From contig NZ_JARXIA010000013.1 of the NCBI RefSeq assembly GCF_031127875.1, positions 122,692-186,691 on the forward strand: a stretch of DNA of 64,000 nucleotides, given 5' to 3'. How positions within the stretch are numbered: position 1 is the stretch's first letter; every line of letters begins with the position of its first letter. Below, in pieces: positions 9,158-19,123 of the stretch. The notes under the pieces are model-generated. The model was given only the letters and a program-made list of their open reading frames with translations, was not told where the DNA came from and did not search any database. The DNA comes from Pelagicoccus sp. SDUM812005 (lineage in GTDB: Bacteria; Verrucomicrobiota; Verrucomicrobiia; Opitutales; Opitutaceae). Position numbers and translations under genes: made by a program.

Positions 9158-10732
9158 ATGTCCCAGGCTCACGATTCTTCCGCGAATTCCGCCCCCGTCT
9201 CCACTCGCACCAAGATCATCTACGGACTCGGATCCGGGAACGACATGTGGGGAAACTGGTTCTACGTTTCCTTCGTCTGGCTCTTCTTCAACCAGTACCT
9301 CGGCATGTCCCCCTCCCTCATCAGCACCGCGCTCAGCCTGCGCCTGCTCTGGGACGCCATCACCGACCCCGTCTTCGGCTGGTGGTCCGACAATACCCGC
9401 ACCCGCTTCGGCCGCCGCCGCCCCTTCATCCTGGTCGGCTCCATCCTCAGCGGCCTCTTCCTCCCCGTGCTCTTCATGGTCGAAGTCGGAGCCAGCGACA
9501 CGGATTACTTCTGGTGGATGCTCCTCACCTCCATCGTCTTCATGACCTTCGTGAGCTGCTTCAACATGCCCTACAACAGCCTCGGGGCCGAGCTCTCCCC
9601 CGACTACTCCGAACGAAATTCCATATTCAAGTACAAAGGCAGCATCCAAAAGGTCATGGAAGTCGCCTCCTTCGGAGCTGGCGCCTTCGTCACCGCCCTC
9701 AATTGGGAAAACGCTACCGCCTCCGACGCTCCGCAAATCGTCGGCCAACTGCTCGGCACCGCCTCCACCTGGACCGGCGACCTCCTCGGCAACCTGCTCA
9801 CCCTCGACTTCGCCGCAGCCTGGGCCGCCCTCGAGACGCCCTTCGGCCTGAAAACCGGGGACGGCACCGAAGAGATCAACATCGTGCTCTCCGCCCGCGT
9901 CTACGCCACCCTGCTCGGAGCCGCCATGATCGGCATCGGCCTCATCCTCTTCTTCGGCCTCAAGGAACGCTACTACGAAACCGTCAACAAGCGCCAAGCC
10001 AAGACCAAGATCGTGGCCTCCATCTGGGGAGCCCTGCGCTGTCGCCCCTTCCGCGTGCAGCTCTCCATGGGGCTCGCCTACTCCCTCGGCCTCAGCATGG
10101 TCGGCACCCTCGGCTTCTACACCACCGTCTACTTCGTCAGCGGCGGCAACCGCACCGAAGGCAACCTCTTCAACCTCAAGATGGGCATCGTCGGCATGCT
10201 CTTCGGCTTCATCGGACCTATGATCTGGGGAGTGCTCGCCTCCAAGTTCGACAAGAAACGCGTCATCCTCGTCATCCAATTCTTCGGCATCGCCGTCTTC
10301 CTCGCCACCTGGTGGCTCTACACGCCCGAGATCAAGATGCTGCAAGTGCTGGCCACCGGCTTCATCGCCCTCACCCAAGCCGGCTTCTGGATGATGTACG
10401 GATCCATCGGGGCCGACGTCATCGACTACGACGAACTCGAAAACGGAGTCCGCCGCGAAGGCGCCTTCTCCGCCTGCGGCAGCTACATCATGAAAATCGG
10501 CATGATCCTCGGCACCTTCATCACCGGCCTCGCCCTCGAAAGCACCGGCTTCGACGCCGAGCTCGGTGGCGACCAGCCCGAAAGAGCCCTTTTCTGGATA
10601 CGCTTCCTCCTAGCCGCCGTACCCATCGCCGGCCTGATCACCTCCCTCGTCTTTATCGCCCGCTTCCCCCTCACCGCCGAAAAGATGAAAGAAATCCGCG
10701 CCCAACTCGAACAACGCCGCGGCACCGTATAG
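9158..10732 (+). CDS. GPH-family (glycoside-pentoside-hexuronide) sugar:cation symporter
   Basis: A 524-aa polytopic protein with about 12 hydrophobic segments. The family signature between TM2 and TM3 is clear: SLRLLWDAITDPVFGWWSDN followed by TRTRFGRRRPF (about residues 60-84). The later FGxxxDVIDYDELENGVRREG region is also typical of MelB/XynP-like carriers. Substrates in the family are oligosaccharides or glycosides taken up with Na+ or H+. The neighbouring minus-strand beta-mannosidase makes a mannose-containing oligosaccharide a reasonable but unproven guess. Confidence 0.88.
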   Translation: MSQAHDSSANSAPVSTRTKIIYGLGSGNDMWGNWFYVSFVWLFFNQYLGMSPSLISTALSLRLLWDAITDPVFGWWSDNTRTRFGRRRPFILVGSILSGLFLPVLFMVEVGASDTDYFWWMLLTSIVFMTFVSCFNMPYNSLGAELSPDYSERNSIFKYKGSIQKVMEVASFGAGAFVTALNWENATASDAPQIVGQLLGTASTWTGDLLGNLLTLDFAAAWAALETPFGLKTGDGTEEINIVLSARVYATLLGAAMIGIGLILFFGLKERYYETVNKRQAKTKIVASIWGALRCRPFRVQLSMGLAYSLGLSMVGTLGFYTTVYFVSGGNRTEGNLFNLKMGIVGMLFGFIGPMIWGVLASKFDKKRVILVIQFFGIAVFLATWWLYTPEIKMLQVLATGFIALTQAGFWMMYGSIGADVIDYDELENGVRREGAFSACGSYIMKIGMILGTFITGLALESTGFDAELGGDQPERALFWIRFLLAAVPIAGLITSLVFIARFPLTAEKMKEIRAQLEQRRGTV

Positions 10733-10782
10733 TCCAGCGTAGAGCGAGGTAAACGCAGCATGCCGCACACTCGTGATGCCCC

Positions 10783-10812
10783 AAAAAAAGGGCGACCTCC
10801 GCGGCCGCCCTT
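10783..10812 (-). terminator. intrinsic terminator of the beta-mannosidase gene
   Basis: On the minus strand a 10-bp stem (AAGGGCGGCC with GGTCGCCCTT, one mismatch, 5-base loop) runs into a T-rich tract CCCTTTTTTTG. It lies 7 bases beyond the mannosidase stop and in the convergent gap with the symporter gene. Confidence 0.88.
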
Positions 10813-10819
10813 CCTCGTA

Positions 10820-13309
10820 CTAAAGTTCCTGATACGTATCGTAAACCGACCGCGCTCTCAACGCCGCCTTTACCGCGATCGCCGTGGTCTTGATCTGCGG
10901 CGTCACCCGAATCGTCTGCGACTCGCCCGCCAGCAAATGCACGAAGTTGTCGCTATACCGGGCATCGATCCCCTTCAGCTCCAACCACGTCCAAAGCGCC
11001 GGCTTTTTCGCCGTCACCGTGACATCGAAGGAACCGCGAGCCGCCGCCTTCACCTTCACCGACAGCTGCGGATCTCCCAAGCTCAAGTGCTTCGGCCGGG
11101 CAAAGGTCACCAGGTTATCGCTCACCACCGTGCGACCGTCCTTCAGCGAAAGCTTTATCAACAAGCCCCGCTGGCCGTGCTGGGCTACGAGCTTCTTGAG
11201 CTTCAAGGTCTTGAAGACGCCCGTCGAATTCGCTCCAGAGCGGATCGACTTGGAATCGGATTCCAGCTCCTTGCCTTCCACGTCCACCACCGTCCAGCCG
11301 ATCGTCAATCGCTTCGCTTCCAGCAAATCGTTCACGACATGGATGGCTACCGTGTCCGTATCCAAATCCTCGACACCGCAAACCAAGAGCGGATTGTAGA
11401 AATCGCGAGCCGCATAGTGCAAGGCCTTCCACTTGCCGAAGAAATCGAGCGACGACCAACTGGCCACCTGCCAGCAGTCATTAAGCTGCCAATACAAGGC
11501 CCCCATGCAACGAGGCTTGTTCATGCGCCAGTGCTCCACCGCGTACTTGATCGCCAGACCTTGAAGGATCTGCGTCAGCCAAATCGTATTGTCGAAGCCC
11601 ACCGGAAGCCGGAACCAACTCAACATGTAGTCGATGATAGCGCTGTTTCCGATCGGACTCCGCTGGTGCTGCTCCATCACGTAAGACGTCACATTGCGCT
11701 CTTCCTTGTTCGTATACGTTTCGATCGTGCTGGGCTCCGGGAAGCTCTGAAAGCCGAACTCGCTGCAGAAACGGTGGTACGCCGTTCGATACCACTCGAA
11801 GGGCTCGCGCCCATGCCATACCTTCCACAAGTGAGCGTCTCCACAATCTGGATTCTGGGAGAACTTCCGATCCCCCACCGGCGAGTGCTCGCTCGATGGC
11901 CAATAGTCGCGCTGGGGATCGTTCTTCTTCACTATCCTTCCGATCACCTTGTCGAAGAGCTCGATATACTCATCCCATGGCATCTGCCCCGGCTCGTCGC
12001 CAAGGATCGGCGGGATATGCTCCATCTCGTTATTGCCACACCAGATCGCCAAACAAGCGTGATGGCGGATACGCTTAACCTGCTGCTCGATCTCGACCTT
12101 GACGTTATCAACCCACTCGTCGTCGAATCCTGGATACGCCGCGCAGGCAAACATGAAGTCTTGCCAAATGCAGATCCCCAATTCGTCGCAAGCATCGTAG
12201 AAGTCGTCGCGCTCGTACTTGCCGCCACCCCACACGCGAATCATGTTCATGTTCGCCTCCACCGAGGACTTCAGCAAATCGCGATTGCGCTCATCGGTTC
12301 CCCAAACGTCGAACTGGTCCGAAGGAATCCAATTCGCGCCTTTCGCAAAGAACCGGTTCCCATTCGCTTCGAAACAGAAGGACTCGCCCCACTGATCCTT
12401 TTCCCGCACCAGCTTCAATTCCCGAATGCCGATCCGCTTGCTGGTCTGGCTGATGACTTCCCCTTCGCTATCCAGCAGCGAAACCGCCACCACGTACAAT
12501 GGCTGTTCGCCCAAACCGTTCGGCCACCAAAGCTCCGGAAAATCCACCTTCAGCGTTGTCCTGGCTTTGCCGCGAGCTACCGGCGCTTCGCCGCTAGCCA
12601 CCACCGCTCCGTCCAAGGAGACTGTCACGAAAGCGCTCAACCGCACCCGACTCACCGACGACACCGACGCCTCCACTTCCAGCTCCGCTCGCTTGAAGCC
12701 CTTGCCTAAGCTCTGCTTCACCAGCAAGTCCGAGATCTCCGCCGTATCGAAAGCTTCGATACGCACCGAGCGCCAGATCCCCATCGTCACGATCATAGGA
12801 CCCCAGTCCCAGCCGAAGTTCGACTGTTCCTTGCGAACCCATTGGCCGCCTTCCAGGCGATGGTGGTCGATACCGGTTTGCCAAAGAAAACGCTCCTTCT
12901 GCTTCGCCAGCCCGTAGGCCAAGGCCGAGGAAAATACGATTGAGATCTTGTTCTCGCCCGCTTTCAGCAGGTCTTTCACGTCGAACTCCCACTCGCGGAA
13001 CATGTTGTTCGTCTCCGCCAACACCTTACCATTGAGCGTAATCTTGGCCAAGGTGTCCAAGCCGTCGAATCGCAACAACACGCGATCCCGCTCCAGCAAG
13101 CTCTCGCTCGCCTCGAAACGGCGAGAGTAGGTCCAGCTCTCCTCGCCCACCCACTGGACAAGCTTCTCGTTGTCGCGAAAGTACGGGTCCGGAATCAGCT
13201 TCTCCCGATGCAAGTCCGCATGCACGCAGCCGGGCACCACCGCTGGGATGTTAATCTTCTTGGGCCCCGCAAGCGTCCAAGTTCCATCAAGAGAAAGCGT
13301 TTCAATCAT
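10820..13309 (-). CDS. beta-mannosidase, glycoside hydrolase family 2
   Basis: An 829-aa GH2 enzyme hydrolysing terminal beta-mannosides. An N-terminal sugar-binding jelly-roll (SLDGTWTL ... VPGCVHADL) is followed by Ig-like domains and the barrel. The acid/base Glu428 sits in WCGNNEMEH and the nucleophile Glu517 in CSEFGFQSFP. The VPGCVH and DCxxPYFRDNE features separate it from beta-galactosidases and glucuronidases. I see no signal peptide, so it is probably cytosolic and acts on oligosaccharides already imported, perhaps by the convergent GPH symporter. Confidence 0.92.
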   Translation of the reverse strand: MIETLSLDGTWTLAGPKKINIPAVVPGCVHADLHREKLIPDPYFRDNEKLVQWVGEESWTYSRRFEASESLLERDRVLLRFDGLDTLAKITLNGKVLAETNNMFREWEFDVKDLLKAGENKISIVFSSALAYGLAKQKERFLWQTGIDHHRLEGGQWVRKEQSNFGWDWGPMIVTMGIWRSVRIEAFDTAEISDLLVKQSLGKGFKRAELEVEASVSSVSRVRLSAFVTVSLDGAVVASGEAPVARGKARTTLKVDFPELWWPNGLGEQPLYVVAVSLLDSEGEVISQTSKRIGIRELKLVREKDQWGESFCFEANGNRFFAKGANWIPSDQFDVWGTDERNRDLLKSSVEANMNMIRVWGGGKYERDDFYDACDELGICIWQDFMFACAAYPGFDDEWVDNVKVEIEQQVKRIRHHACLAIWCGNNEMEHIPPILGDEPGQMPWDEYIELFDKVIGRIVKKNDPQRDYWPSSEHSPVGDRKFSQNPDCGDAHLWKVWHGREPFEWYRTAYHRFCSEFGFQSFPEPSTIETYTNKEERNVTSYVMEQHQRSPIGNSAIIDYMLSWFRLPVGFDNTIWLTQILQGLAIKYAVEHWRMNKPRCMGALYWQLNDCWQVASWSSLDFFGKWKALHYAARDFYNPLLVCGVEDLDTDTVAIHVVNDLLEAKRLTIGWTVVDVEGKELESDSKSIRSGANSTGVFKTLKLKKLVAQHGQRGLLIKLSLKDGRTVVSDNLVTFARPKHLSLGDPQLSVKVKAAARGSFDVTVTAKKPALWTWLELKGIDARYSDNFVHLLAGESQTIRVTPQIKTTAIAVKAALRARSVYDTYQEL

Positions 13310-13437
13310 TTGTATTCGAGGGTAGGTTACAGAAACTCAGTTCGAGCCCACACCAGAGCGCAAATAATTGAAATGCTCCAGAACTTAATTCATTTGAGAT
13401 TTAGCGTACGCAATCGGAAACCACTGCACCGGATCCG

Positions 13438-14076
13438 CTAGCTCGCCAGGGCCTTTTCCACGAGTTTCCGGCACGGCTCGTTGAGCTCGAGGGACAGGGC
13501 TGCCTCGCGGCCGGCCTCGCTCATCTTGGCCCAGCTCTTCTGCAGGATGCCGACCATCTTCTCCTCGTCCGTCTTCTCGCTGAAATCGGCAAACTGCTTC
13601 TCCAAGAAAACCAGGCAAAGCGCGTCCTCCAAGGTTTGGCACTCGGGATCCTTCTTGATCCCCTTCTTCAAGTTGAGATCCGCCACCCGAGCCTGCATGG
13701 CCTCGTCGTAGCCCATCATCTGCAAGACGTTCATCATCTTGTGGGCGTGGAACTTCTTCAAGTCCGCCCGCCAGGCCAAGTAGCCGGCCCGATCGCGGGG
13801 ATAGTCCTCGCGAGGAATCATCCACCGGCAAATGTGCTGCCCGCGGGCCGCCAGCATCAAGGCCTCCGAAGCTGCCGGAGCCAAGTCCAGAACCCAACGG
13901 GTCAACTGCGTCGCGAAATAAAGCTCGTACCCGACGTTACACTTCCCGAGCGCCACCCGCTTGGGATCGTCGTCGTTGAGAAGATCGATCTCGCCAATGG
14001 TCCTGAGGAAGAGGTTCGCGTCGGCAACACGGTCCAACTGCCGCTCAAGCAAGTCTTTATCAAAGGTACGTTCCAT
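13438..14076 (-). CDS. DUF4202 domain-containing protein
   Basis: A 212-aa soluble protein matching my memory of the DUF4202 family, with ALMLAARGQHICRWMIPRED (about residues 72-91) and DLKKFHAHKMMNVLQMMGYD. The histidines in these two motifs suggest an HD-like helical fold, but no reaction is established. It sits upstream of the beta-mannosidase on the same strand, with a 128-base gap, and is divergent from the PhoD-family gene. Confidence 0.8.
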   Translation of the reverse strand: MERTFDKDLLERQLDRVADANLFLRTIGEIDLLNDDDPKRVALGKCNVGYELYFATQLTRWVLDLAPAASEALMLAARGQHICRWMIPREDYPRDRAGYLAWRADLKKFHAHKMMNVLQMMGYDEAMQARVADLNLKKGIKKDPECQTLEDALCLVFLEKQFADFSEKTDEEKMVGILQKSWAKMSEAGREAALSLELNEPCRKLVEKALAS

Positions 14077-14300
14077 AGCTCGACACTACAATACCGGCCA
14101 CGCAAAGCAATAGCGACGAACGTTTCGTCACCCCAAAATTGCGCCCCAACGCGAGCCGACCCTAAGCCAATCCCCCAGCCTCCGTTCATTGCCCCCCGAT
14201 CGCTTTGGAGCTTCCCAATTCAGGCCGCGGATTTAACACTGTTTTTAAATTTACGGCAGTTTTACAAACAGCCGGCTAACATCAACTCCCCAACACACAC

Positions 14301-15668
14301 ATGCGCATCCCGTCCATCCGCCTCGCCCTCCTCGCCAGCTGCGCCGCCCTGACCGCTCTCTCCGCCACCGCCGCGCCAAAGCTCATGCAAGGCCCCATGC
14401 TCGGCCACGTCGACCAGAGCTCCGCCCAGATCTGGGCCCGCGTGGCCGGAGAAGCCAACCTTTCCATCCTGTACTCCGAGAGTCCTCGCTTCACCGACGC
14501 CCGCGAAACCCCACCCGTGCGTGCCCTAGCCGAAAACGACTACTGCGTTCGAGCGACTATCGACGGGCTCGAAGCTGGCTCCTTCTACTACTACCAAGTG
14601 CTCGTGGACGGCGAACCGCTCGACGCCGTTCGCGAGCAGGAAGGCTACCCGCTGCTAACCGCCCCGCCCTCCGACATGGAAGTCCAGTTCACCATCGCCT
14701 TCGGGGCCGGCGCCAAAAGCGAGATCGACGGCATGCAAGCCATTTGGCTGCAGGTTCAAAACGCCCGTCCCCATGCCTTCTTCTGGTTGGGCGACAACGA
14801 ATCCGCGGAAGGCCTCCCGCCAGCCTTCCAAGCCGAGCAGTACCGCAAGCAACGCAACATCCCCTTCCTTCAGCCCCTCCTGCGCTCCATCCCGCAAATG
14901 GCCACCTGGGACGGCCCTAAGCAAGACACCGCCAAGTCCTTCGACGTCTTCCAGCGCTACTGGGCCAACCCCAGCTACGGCACCCAAGAAAATCCTGGGT
15001 CGTATTTCAAATACAACTACGGCGGAGTAGACTTCTTCGTCCTCGACACCTACAGCTTCCGCGACACCCAGGAAAAATCAACTCTGCTAGGAAACGCCCA
15101 AGTCGAATGGCTCAAAGCGGAACTCGACGCCAGCGCCGCCCCCTTCAAGGTTCTGCTCAGCTCGAGCAGCTGGACCGATATCAAGGAGAACAACGACTCC
15201 ACCTGGACCGCTTTCTCGCACGAACGCGACGCCTTGCTCAGCCATATCACCACCAACGACATCCCCGGCGTCATTCTCGTCTCCGGCGACAACGACCAAG
15301 CAGAGGTCAAAGCCATCCCCATGTCCCAGAAAGGTGGATACGACTTCTACGAGCTCGTCAGCAGCCCTCTCGCCCAAGACCCAGTCGCCACCTACGACGA
15401 ACAGGAAGCTTCCACCATCAACATCCACGAGCCCTACGCGACTACTATGAACTTCGGGTTGCTTAGCTTCGACATGACCGGCGACGACCCAAGCTTCGCC
15501 TACGACGTGATCAACGTATTCGGCGAAAGCGTCTTCCCCACTCTCGAAGTCAAAGCGAGCGAACTCAAGAACGGCGTCGCCTCCTGGCAAACCAAGGTCG
15601 ACGATCCTGCCGCCTACGCCAATGCCGCCCAACCGCCTGTCGCCCCGAGCGAAGCTGTCGTGCAATAA
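14301..15668 (+). CDS. PhoD-family (alkaline phosphatase D-like) secreted protein, degenerate metal site
   Basis: A 455-aa protein with a signal peptide (about residues 1-25), an N-terminal fibronectin/PAP-like beta domain (QGPMLGHVDQSSAQIWARV) and a PhoD-like metallophosphoesterase domain. The fold cues VDFFVLDTYSFRD, WLKAEL and YELVSSPLA are intact. Nearly every metal motif has drifted: FGAGA (134-138) where a cysteine is usual, WLGDNES (162-168) lacking the tyrosine, WDGPKQD (203-209) in place of WDDHD, and SGDND (328-332) in place of GDxH. It is therefore probably not a standard Fe/Ca phosphodiesterase. It is monocistronic, and an AT-rich stretch at 14230-14270 may hold its promoter. Confidence 0.82.
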   Translation: MRIPSIRLALLASCAALTALSATAAPKLMQGPMLGHVDQSSAQIWARVAGEANLSILYSESPRFTDARETPPVRALAENDYCVRATIDGLEAGSFYYYQVLVDGEPLDAVREQEGYPLLTAPPSDMEVQFTIAFGAGAKSEIDGMQAIWLQVQNARPHAFFWLGDNESAEGLPPAFQAEQYRKQRNIPFLQPLLRSIPQMATWDGPKQDTAKSFDVFQRYWANPSYGTQENPGSYFKYNYGGVDFFVLDTYSFRDTQEKSTLLGNAQVEWLKAELDASAAPFKVLLSSSSWTDIKENNDSTWTAFSHERDALLSHITTNDIPGVILVSGDNDQAEVKAIPMSQKGGYDFYELVSSPLAQDPVATYDEQEASTINIHEPYATTMNFGLLSFDMTGDDPSFAYDVINVFGESVFPTLEVKASELKNGVASWQTKVDDPAAYANAAQPPVAPSEAVVQ

Positions 15669-15677
15669 GGAATCCGC

Positions 15678-15704
15678 GGCGCCGAGACAACTAATCTCGG
15701 CGCC
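15678..15704. terminator. GC-rich hairpin between convergent genes
   Basis: A perfect 10-bp inverted repeat GGCGCCGAGA / TCTCGGCGCC with a 7-base loop lies 9 bases after the PhoD-family stop and 20 bases from the M16 peptidase stop. Neither strand has a clear T-tract, so it may act as a weak or factor-assisted bidirectional terminator. Confidence 0.55.
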
Positions 15705-15724
15705 AGGAAAAAACGGAAAGCCCG

Positions 15725-18298
15725 CTACTCGACCGGACCGATTACCAACTCCACCCGATTCGCTTCCGAAAAATACTTCTTAGCGAAGGCCCGTAGCGAA
15801 TCTACGGATACCGCATCGATCGACTGGTCGTAAGTCCGCCAACCATTCGCCGGCAAGCCATAGGTCGCATCCAGCACCGCTTGGCTGGCGCAACTGGAAT
15901 TGGTCTGCATGCTCATCCGCTTGGCGGCCTTCAGTCGCTTCTTGCAACGGGCAAGCTCATCTTCCGCCACTCCGTCCATCACGCGACGCGTCTCCCGATC
16001 CAGCTCGACGATCACCTCTTCGAATCTCTCCGGAGAAGTGCCCGCGTAGAAGTAGAACATCGAGGTATCGAGCCCGACGATACGGGAAGAGCGAACGAAG
16101 TAAGCCAAGCTCAACTTCTCGCGCACCCGGTCGAACAGCTCGCTCGACATGCCGGAGAACAGCTCGTCCGCGACTTCGGACACGAAATAATCCTCCCCCT
16201 TCAATCCTGGCGAAGGATAGGCGTGAAAGACGATCGCCTGCTGGCGCTCCATCTTTTCGCGGTGCACGCCCGGCTCGGCCGGATTGTCGAAGGAAACGTC
16301 CCGCTGCTGCAATTCCGACGGCTCGAACTTTTCGAAGAGCGTCTGCAGCTTCGCCTTCAAGGCAGCAGCCTCGAACTGGCCGGATACGCCAATCGTCAGG
16401 TTTCCGCCCACGACCATGCGCTTCCAGAAGGCCTTGACGTCATCTAAAGTGATCGACTCCACCGTCTCCAAATCTCCACTACCGCTAATTCCGAAAGGAT
16501 GCGAACCGAAGAACTTCTTGCGGAGGGTACGCCGGCCGGCCGTCACGATATCGTCGAGATGTTCCTTAATCCCAGCTAGGTGCGACTCCTTCTCGAGCTC
16601 GAAAACCTCTTCCTTGAACACGGGCCGCAGCAAAGCTTCCTCCAGCAGGTCGATCGCCAAGTCCGTATCGCTCGGCAATACTTCCAAGGCAAAGCCCAAA
16701 CTGTTGTTTCCAGAGAATTCGTAGAAGCTGCCTCCGACGCCTTCGATCGCTTCCGCGACCTCCAAAGCGCTACGCTTCTCCGTGTCCTTGGTCATCATCG
16801 TCGACAGCAAAGCGGTCAAACCTTGCTTGCCCTCCGGCTCGAACAAGGAACCGGCCTGCAGCGCCACCCGGAAATGCAAGTTCGGAAGACGATTGTTCTC
16901 GCGCAGCAAAATCTTGCAGCCGTTGGGCAACACCGTTTCCTCGAAATCGAGCGAGGCCTTTTCCTGATCGGCCGCAGCCTCGCCCTTGCCGAGTTCCTCC
17001 TTCGGATTCAAGGTCACCGTAGTCAGGCGATCCCAACGTATCCACGTATCAAGCACACGCTTCAAATCTGAACTCGTCACCTCGGAAATCCGCTTCAGGT
17101 AATTGCGAGCGTAGCCGATGTCGCCGACCACCACTTCCGCCGTGCCGAGGCGGGACGCTTGGCCGGAAGCAGTCTTGCGGGAATTCACCTCGTTCACCAA
17201 TAGCTGGCGACGCACCTTCTCCACGATCTTCTCCGGAAAATCCGACTCCTGCAAAGACTCCAGATAGGATCGCATCTCCGCAAGCGCGGGCTCCAGCTTG
17301 TCGGCATCGCACAACATCGAAACATAGAACACGCCCACGTTGCCCGGAGTCCAATTGGACACGTCCACGTGATGAACCAGCTGCGTCTCCTCGCGAAGGC
17401 GCTGGTAAAGCAAGGCGCTGTCCCCACTGCCCAAGGCAAGCGCCAGAGCATCGAGAGCCGGCGTGTCCGCATGCGTCAAGCCGGGCACCTGGAAGCCCAT
17501 CGCCACCCGAGAGATTTGCACGTCTTCGTACAGGTCCTGGCGGCGCGCCGAAAGCTGCAAGGGCTCGTCCGGAAGAAAAACCGGAGCCAGCGAGCGGCGC
17601 TGGTACTCGCCAAAATGCTTTTCCACTGCGACTCGCATGTCCGAAACGGAAAAGTCTCCCGCCACCACCAAAACCGCGTTATTCGGCACGTAGCGTTCCT
17701 GATAGTAGCCTACCAGATCGTCCCGGGTGATCCGGTTGAAGACGTCCTTGTATCCAATAATCGGATAACGATAGGGATGCTTGTTGAAGGCCGTCTCGAA
17801 AAGGGAGTGCATGACCTTGCTGTCGGGATCGTCCTCGCCCATCGCGATCTCGCGATTGATGACCTCCCGCTCCTTGTCGACTTCCTCCGCCGGAAAGACG
17901 GATGCGAAAACCGAATCGCTCAAAACATCCAAGGCCACCGCAGCGTTCTCGGCGGGCATGTCGATGTAGTAAACCGTACGGTCGAAGGTCGTGTACGCAT
18001 TGATATAGCCGCCGGATTCGTGCACCACGCGGGCGATCTCCTTGCCGGGACGCTTGTCGGTGCCCTTGAACAACATGTGCTCCACGAAATGGGAAATGCC
18101 CGACCCGAGGTGACGGTCCTCGTGCATGCTGCCCGTCTTCACCCAAACCTGCACCGAGCAAACCGGCGAGGAACGATCCGGCTTCAGCAAAACGGTCAGC
18201 CCGTTGTCCAGCACGTAGCGGTCGACGGGCTCCTTCATCAGCGGAGCGATCATGGCCTGACTCGCGTCCAGCGAGCGATTATTCGGTGAATCAATCAT
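15725..18298 (-). CDS. M16-family zinc metallopeptidase, two tandem domains
   Basis: An 857-aa protein containing two M16 repeats. The N-terminal half (about residues 25-450) has the inverted zinc motif HFVEH (in GISHFVEHMLFKGT) and the distal Glu in VINREIAMGEDDP. The C-terminal half (about 450-857) has no HxxEH and is the usual inactive partner domain. No signal peptide is evident from this start, although many homologues are periplasmic; Met16 and Met21 are alternative starts. The family degrades peptides inside a closed clam-shell. It faces the PhoD-family gene across a hairpin. Confidence 0.9.
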   Translation of the reverse strand: MIDSPNNRSLDASQAMIAPLMKEPVDRYVLDNGLTVLLKPDRSSPVCSVQVWVKTGSMHEDRHLGSGISHFVEHMLFKGTDKRPGKEIARVVHESGGYINAYTTFDRTVYYIDMPAENAAVALDVLSDSVFASVFPAEEVDKEREVINREIAMGEDDPDSKVMHSLFETAFNKHPYRYPIIGYKDVFNRITRDDLVGYYQERYVPNNAVLVVAGDFSVSDMRVAVEKHFGEYQRRSLAPVFLPDEPLQLSARRQDLYEDVQISRVAMGFQVPGLTHADTPALDALALALGSGDSALLYQRLREETQLVHHVDVSNWTPGNVGVFYVSMLCDADKLEPALAEMRSYLESLQESDFPEKIVEKVRRQLLVNEVNSRKTASGQASRLGTAEVVVGDIGYARNYLKRISEVTSSDLKRVLDTWIRWDRLTTVTLNPKEELGKGEAAADQEKASLDFEETVLPNGCKILLRENNRLPNLHFRVALQAGSLFEPEGKQGLTALLSTMMTKDTEKRSALEVAEAIEGVGGSFYEFSGNNSLGFALEVLPSDTDLAIDLLEEALLRPVFKEEVFELEKESHLAGIKEHLDDIVTAGRRTLRKKFFGSHPFGISGSGDLETVESITLDDVKAFWKRMVVGGNLTIGVSGQFEAAALKAKLQTLFEKFEPSELQQRDVSFDNPAEPGVHREKMERQQAIVFHAYPSPGLKGEDYFVSEVADELFSGMSSELFDRVREKLSLAYFVRSSRIVGLDTSMFYFYAGTSPERFEEVIVELDRETRRVMDGVAEDELARCKKRLKAAKRMSMQTNSSCASQAVLDATYGLPANGWRTYDQSIDAVSVDSLRAFAKKYFSEANRVELVIGPVE

Positions 18299-18470
18299 AT
18301 CGATAAAAACTGGAGGTACGGCTTGCTCGCCCTACCCATTTGCAAACTAACTAGCGAGCTGCGGCATTTCGGGAAGCCAAACCTGGGCCCGGCCGGAGCT
18401 TCGCTACCACGCAAAGCCAGCGAGCCAAAAACCTCGGAGCCCTTTCCTTCGCCCGCGTCTCCCATCCGAC

Positions 18471-18914
18471 CTACAGCGACTCGATCGAGCGGTAGCTCGG
18501 GCGCTTCAGGAACCGCTTCTTCGGCTTGAACGGCTGCTCGAAGGCTTCCTTGAAAGTATAGGTCGCGGCGAAGTCCTCGCGAGCGTCGTTCTCGTTCTTG
18601 CTGAAAACGCCGTACTCGATCAGGTTGAAAACCATCTCCCCGAAATCCTCGCACTTCTCAATCCCCCAGGAAGTGAGGATGTAGTAGGTCATCGGCCCGT
18701 ATTGATCGAGCGCATACTCGCGAATCCCGTCGAGCAACTCCTGGCCCGAGACGTGCCGCTTCGCAGTCTTGGTGACCACCTTGCCCTGGCGCTTGCGCTC
18801 CCGGTCGATGGTGAAGTTCAAGGCCTTCTGCAAAAAGAGGTAACCATTCTTCGCGTAACGCGGATCCTCTTTGACGATGAGGCTAACAACTTCCGTAAAA
18901 TCGTGCTCTTTCAT
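18471..18914 (-). CDS. Minf_1886-type small protein (Verrucomicrobia/Planctomycetes-restricted family)
   Basis: A 147-aa soluble protein. DPRYAKNGYLFLQKAL near residue 18, then HVSGQELLDGIREYALDQYG and LTSWGI-x-x-C-EDFGEMVFNLIE match my memory of a family confined to the PVC superphylum. No biochemical role is known to me. The lysine/arginine-rich C terminus (FKPKKRFLKRPSYRS) might contact nucleic acid or ribosomes, which is speculation. The gene lies upstream of the M16 peptidase on the same strand. Confidence 0.8.
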   Translation of the reverse strand: MKEHDFTEVVSLIVKEDPRYAKNGYLFLQKALNFTIDRERKRQGKVVTKTAKRHVSGQELLDGIREYALDQYGPMTYYILTSWGIEKCEDFGEMVFNLIEYGVFSKNENDAREDFAATYTFKEAFEQPFKPKKRFLKRPSYRSIESL

Positions 18915-19123
18915 TAGTGTTCACTAGCCCCCCAGATTGGTAAGCCAACTTTTCTGAAGAGAACCCCACTTGCAGCGGGTTAGACTGTCAATCTCGCAAA
19001 AAGAAAGTTGAGCCCCCAAATACTGCAGTCAATTTCCGTAACCATTCGAATCAACTGCGCGTATCATGGGGCTCACGCTATCGAAACGCCTGCATCGAAA
19101 TTCGCATCGAACGACCTACCTGG

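Noticed and set aside
14233..14271. A Pho box in front of the PhoD-family gene
   Set aside because: The stretch is AT-rich and has CTGTTT/AAACAG arms, but it does not show two CTGTCAT-like direct repeats with the right spacing.
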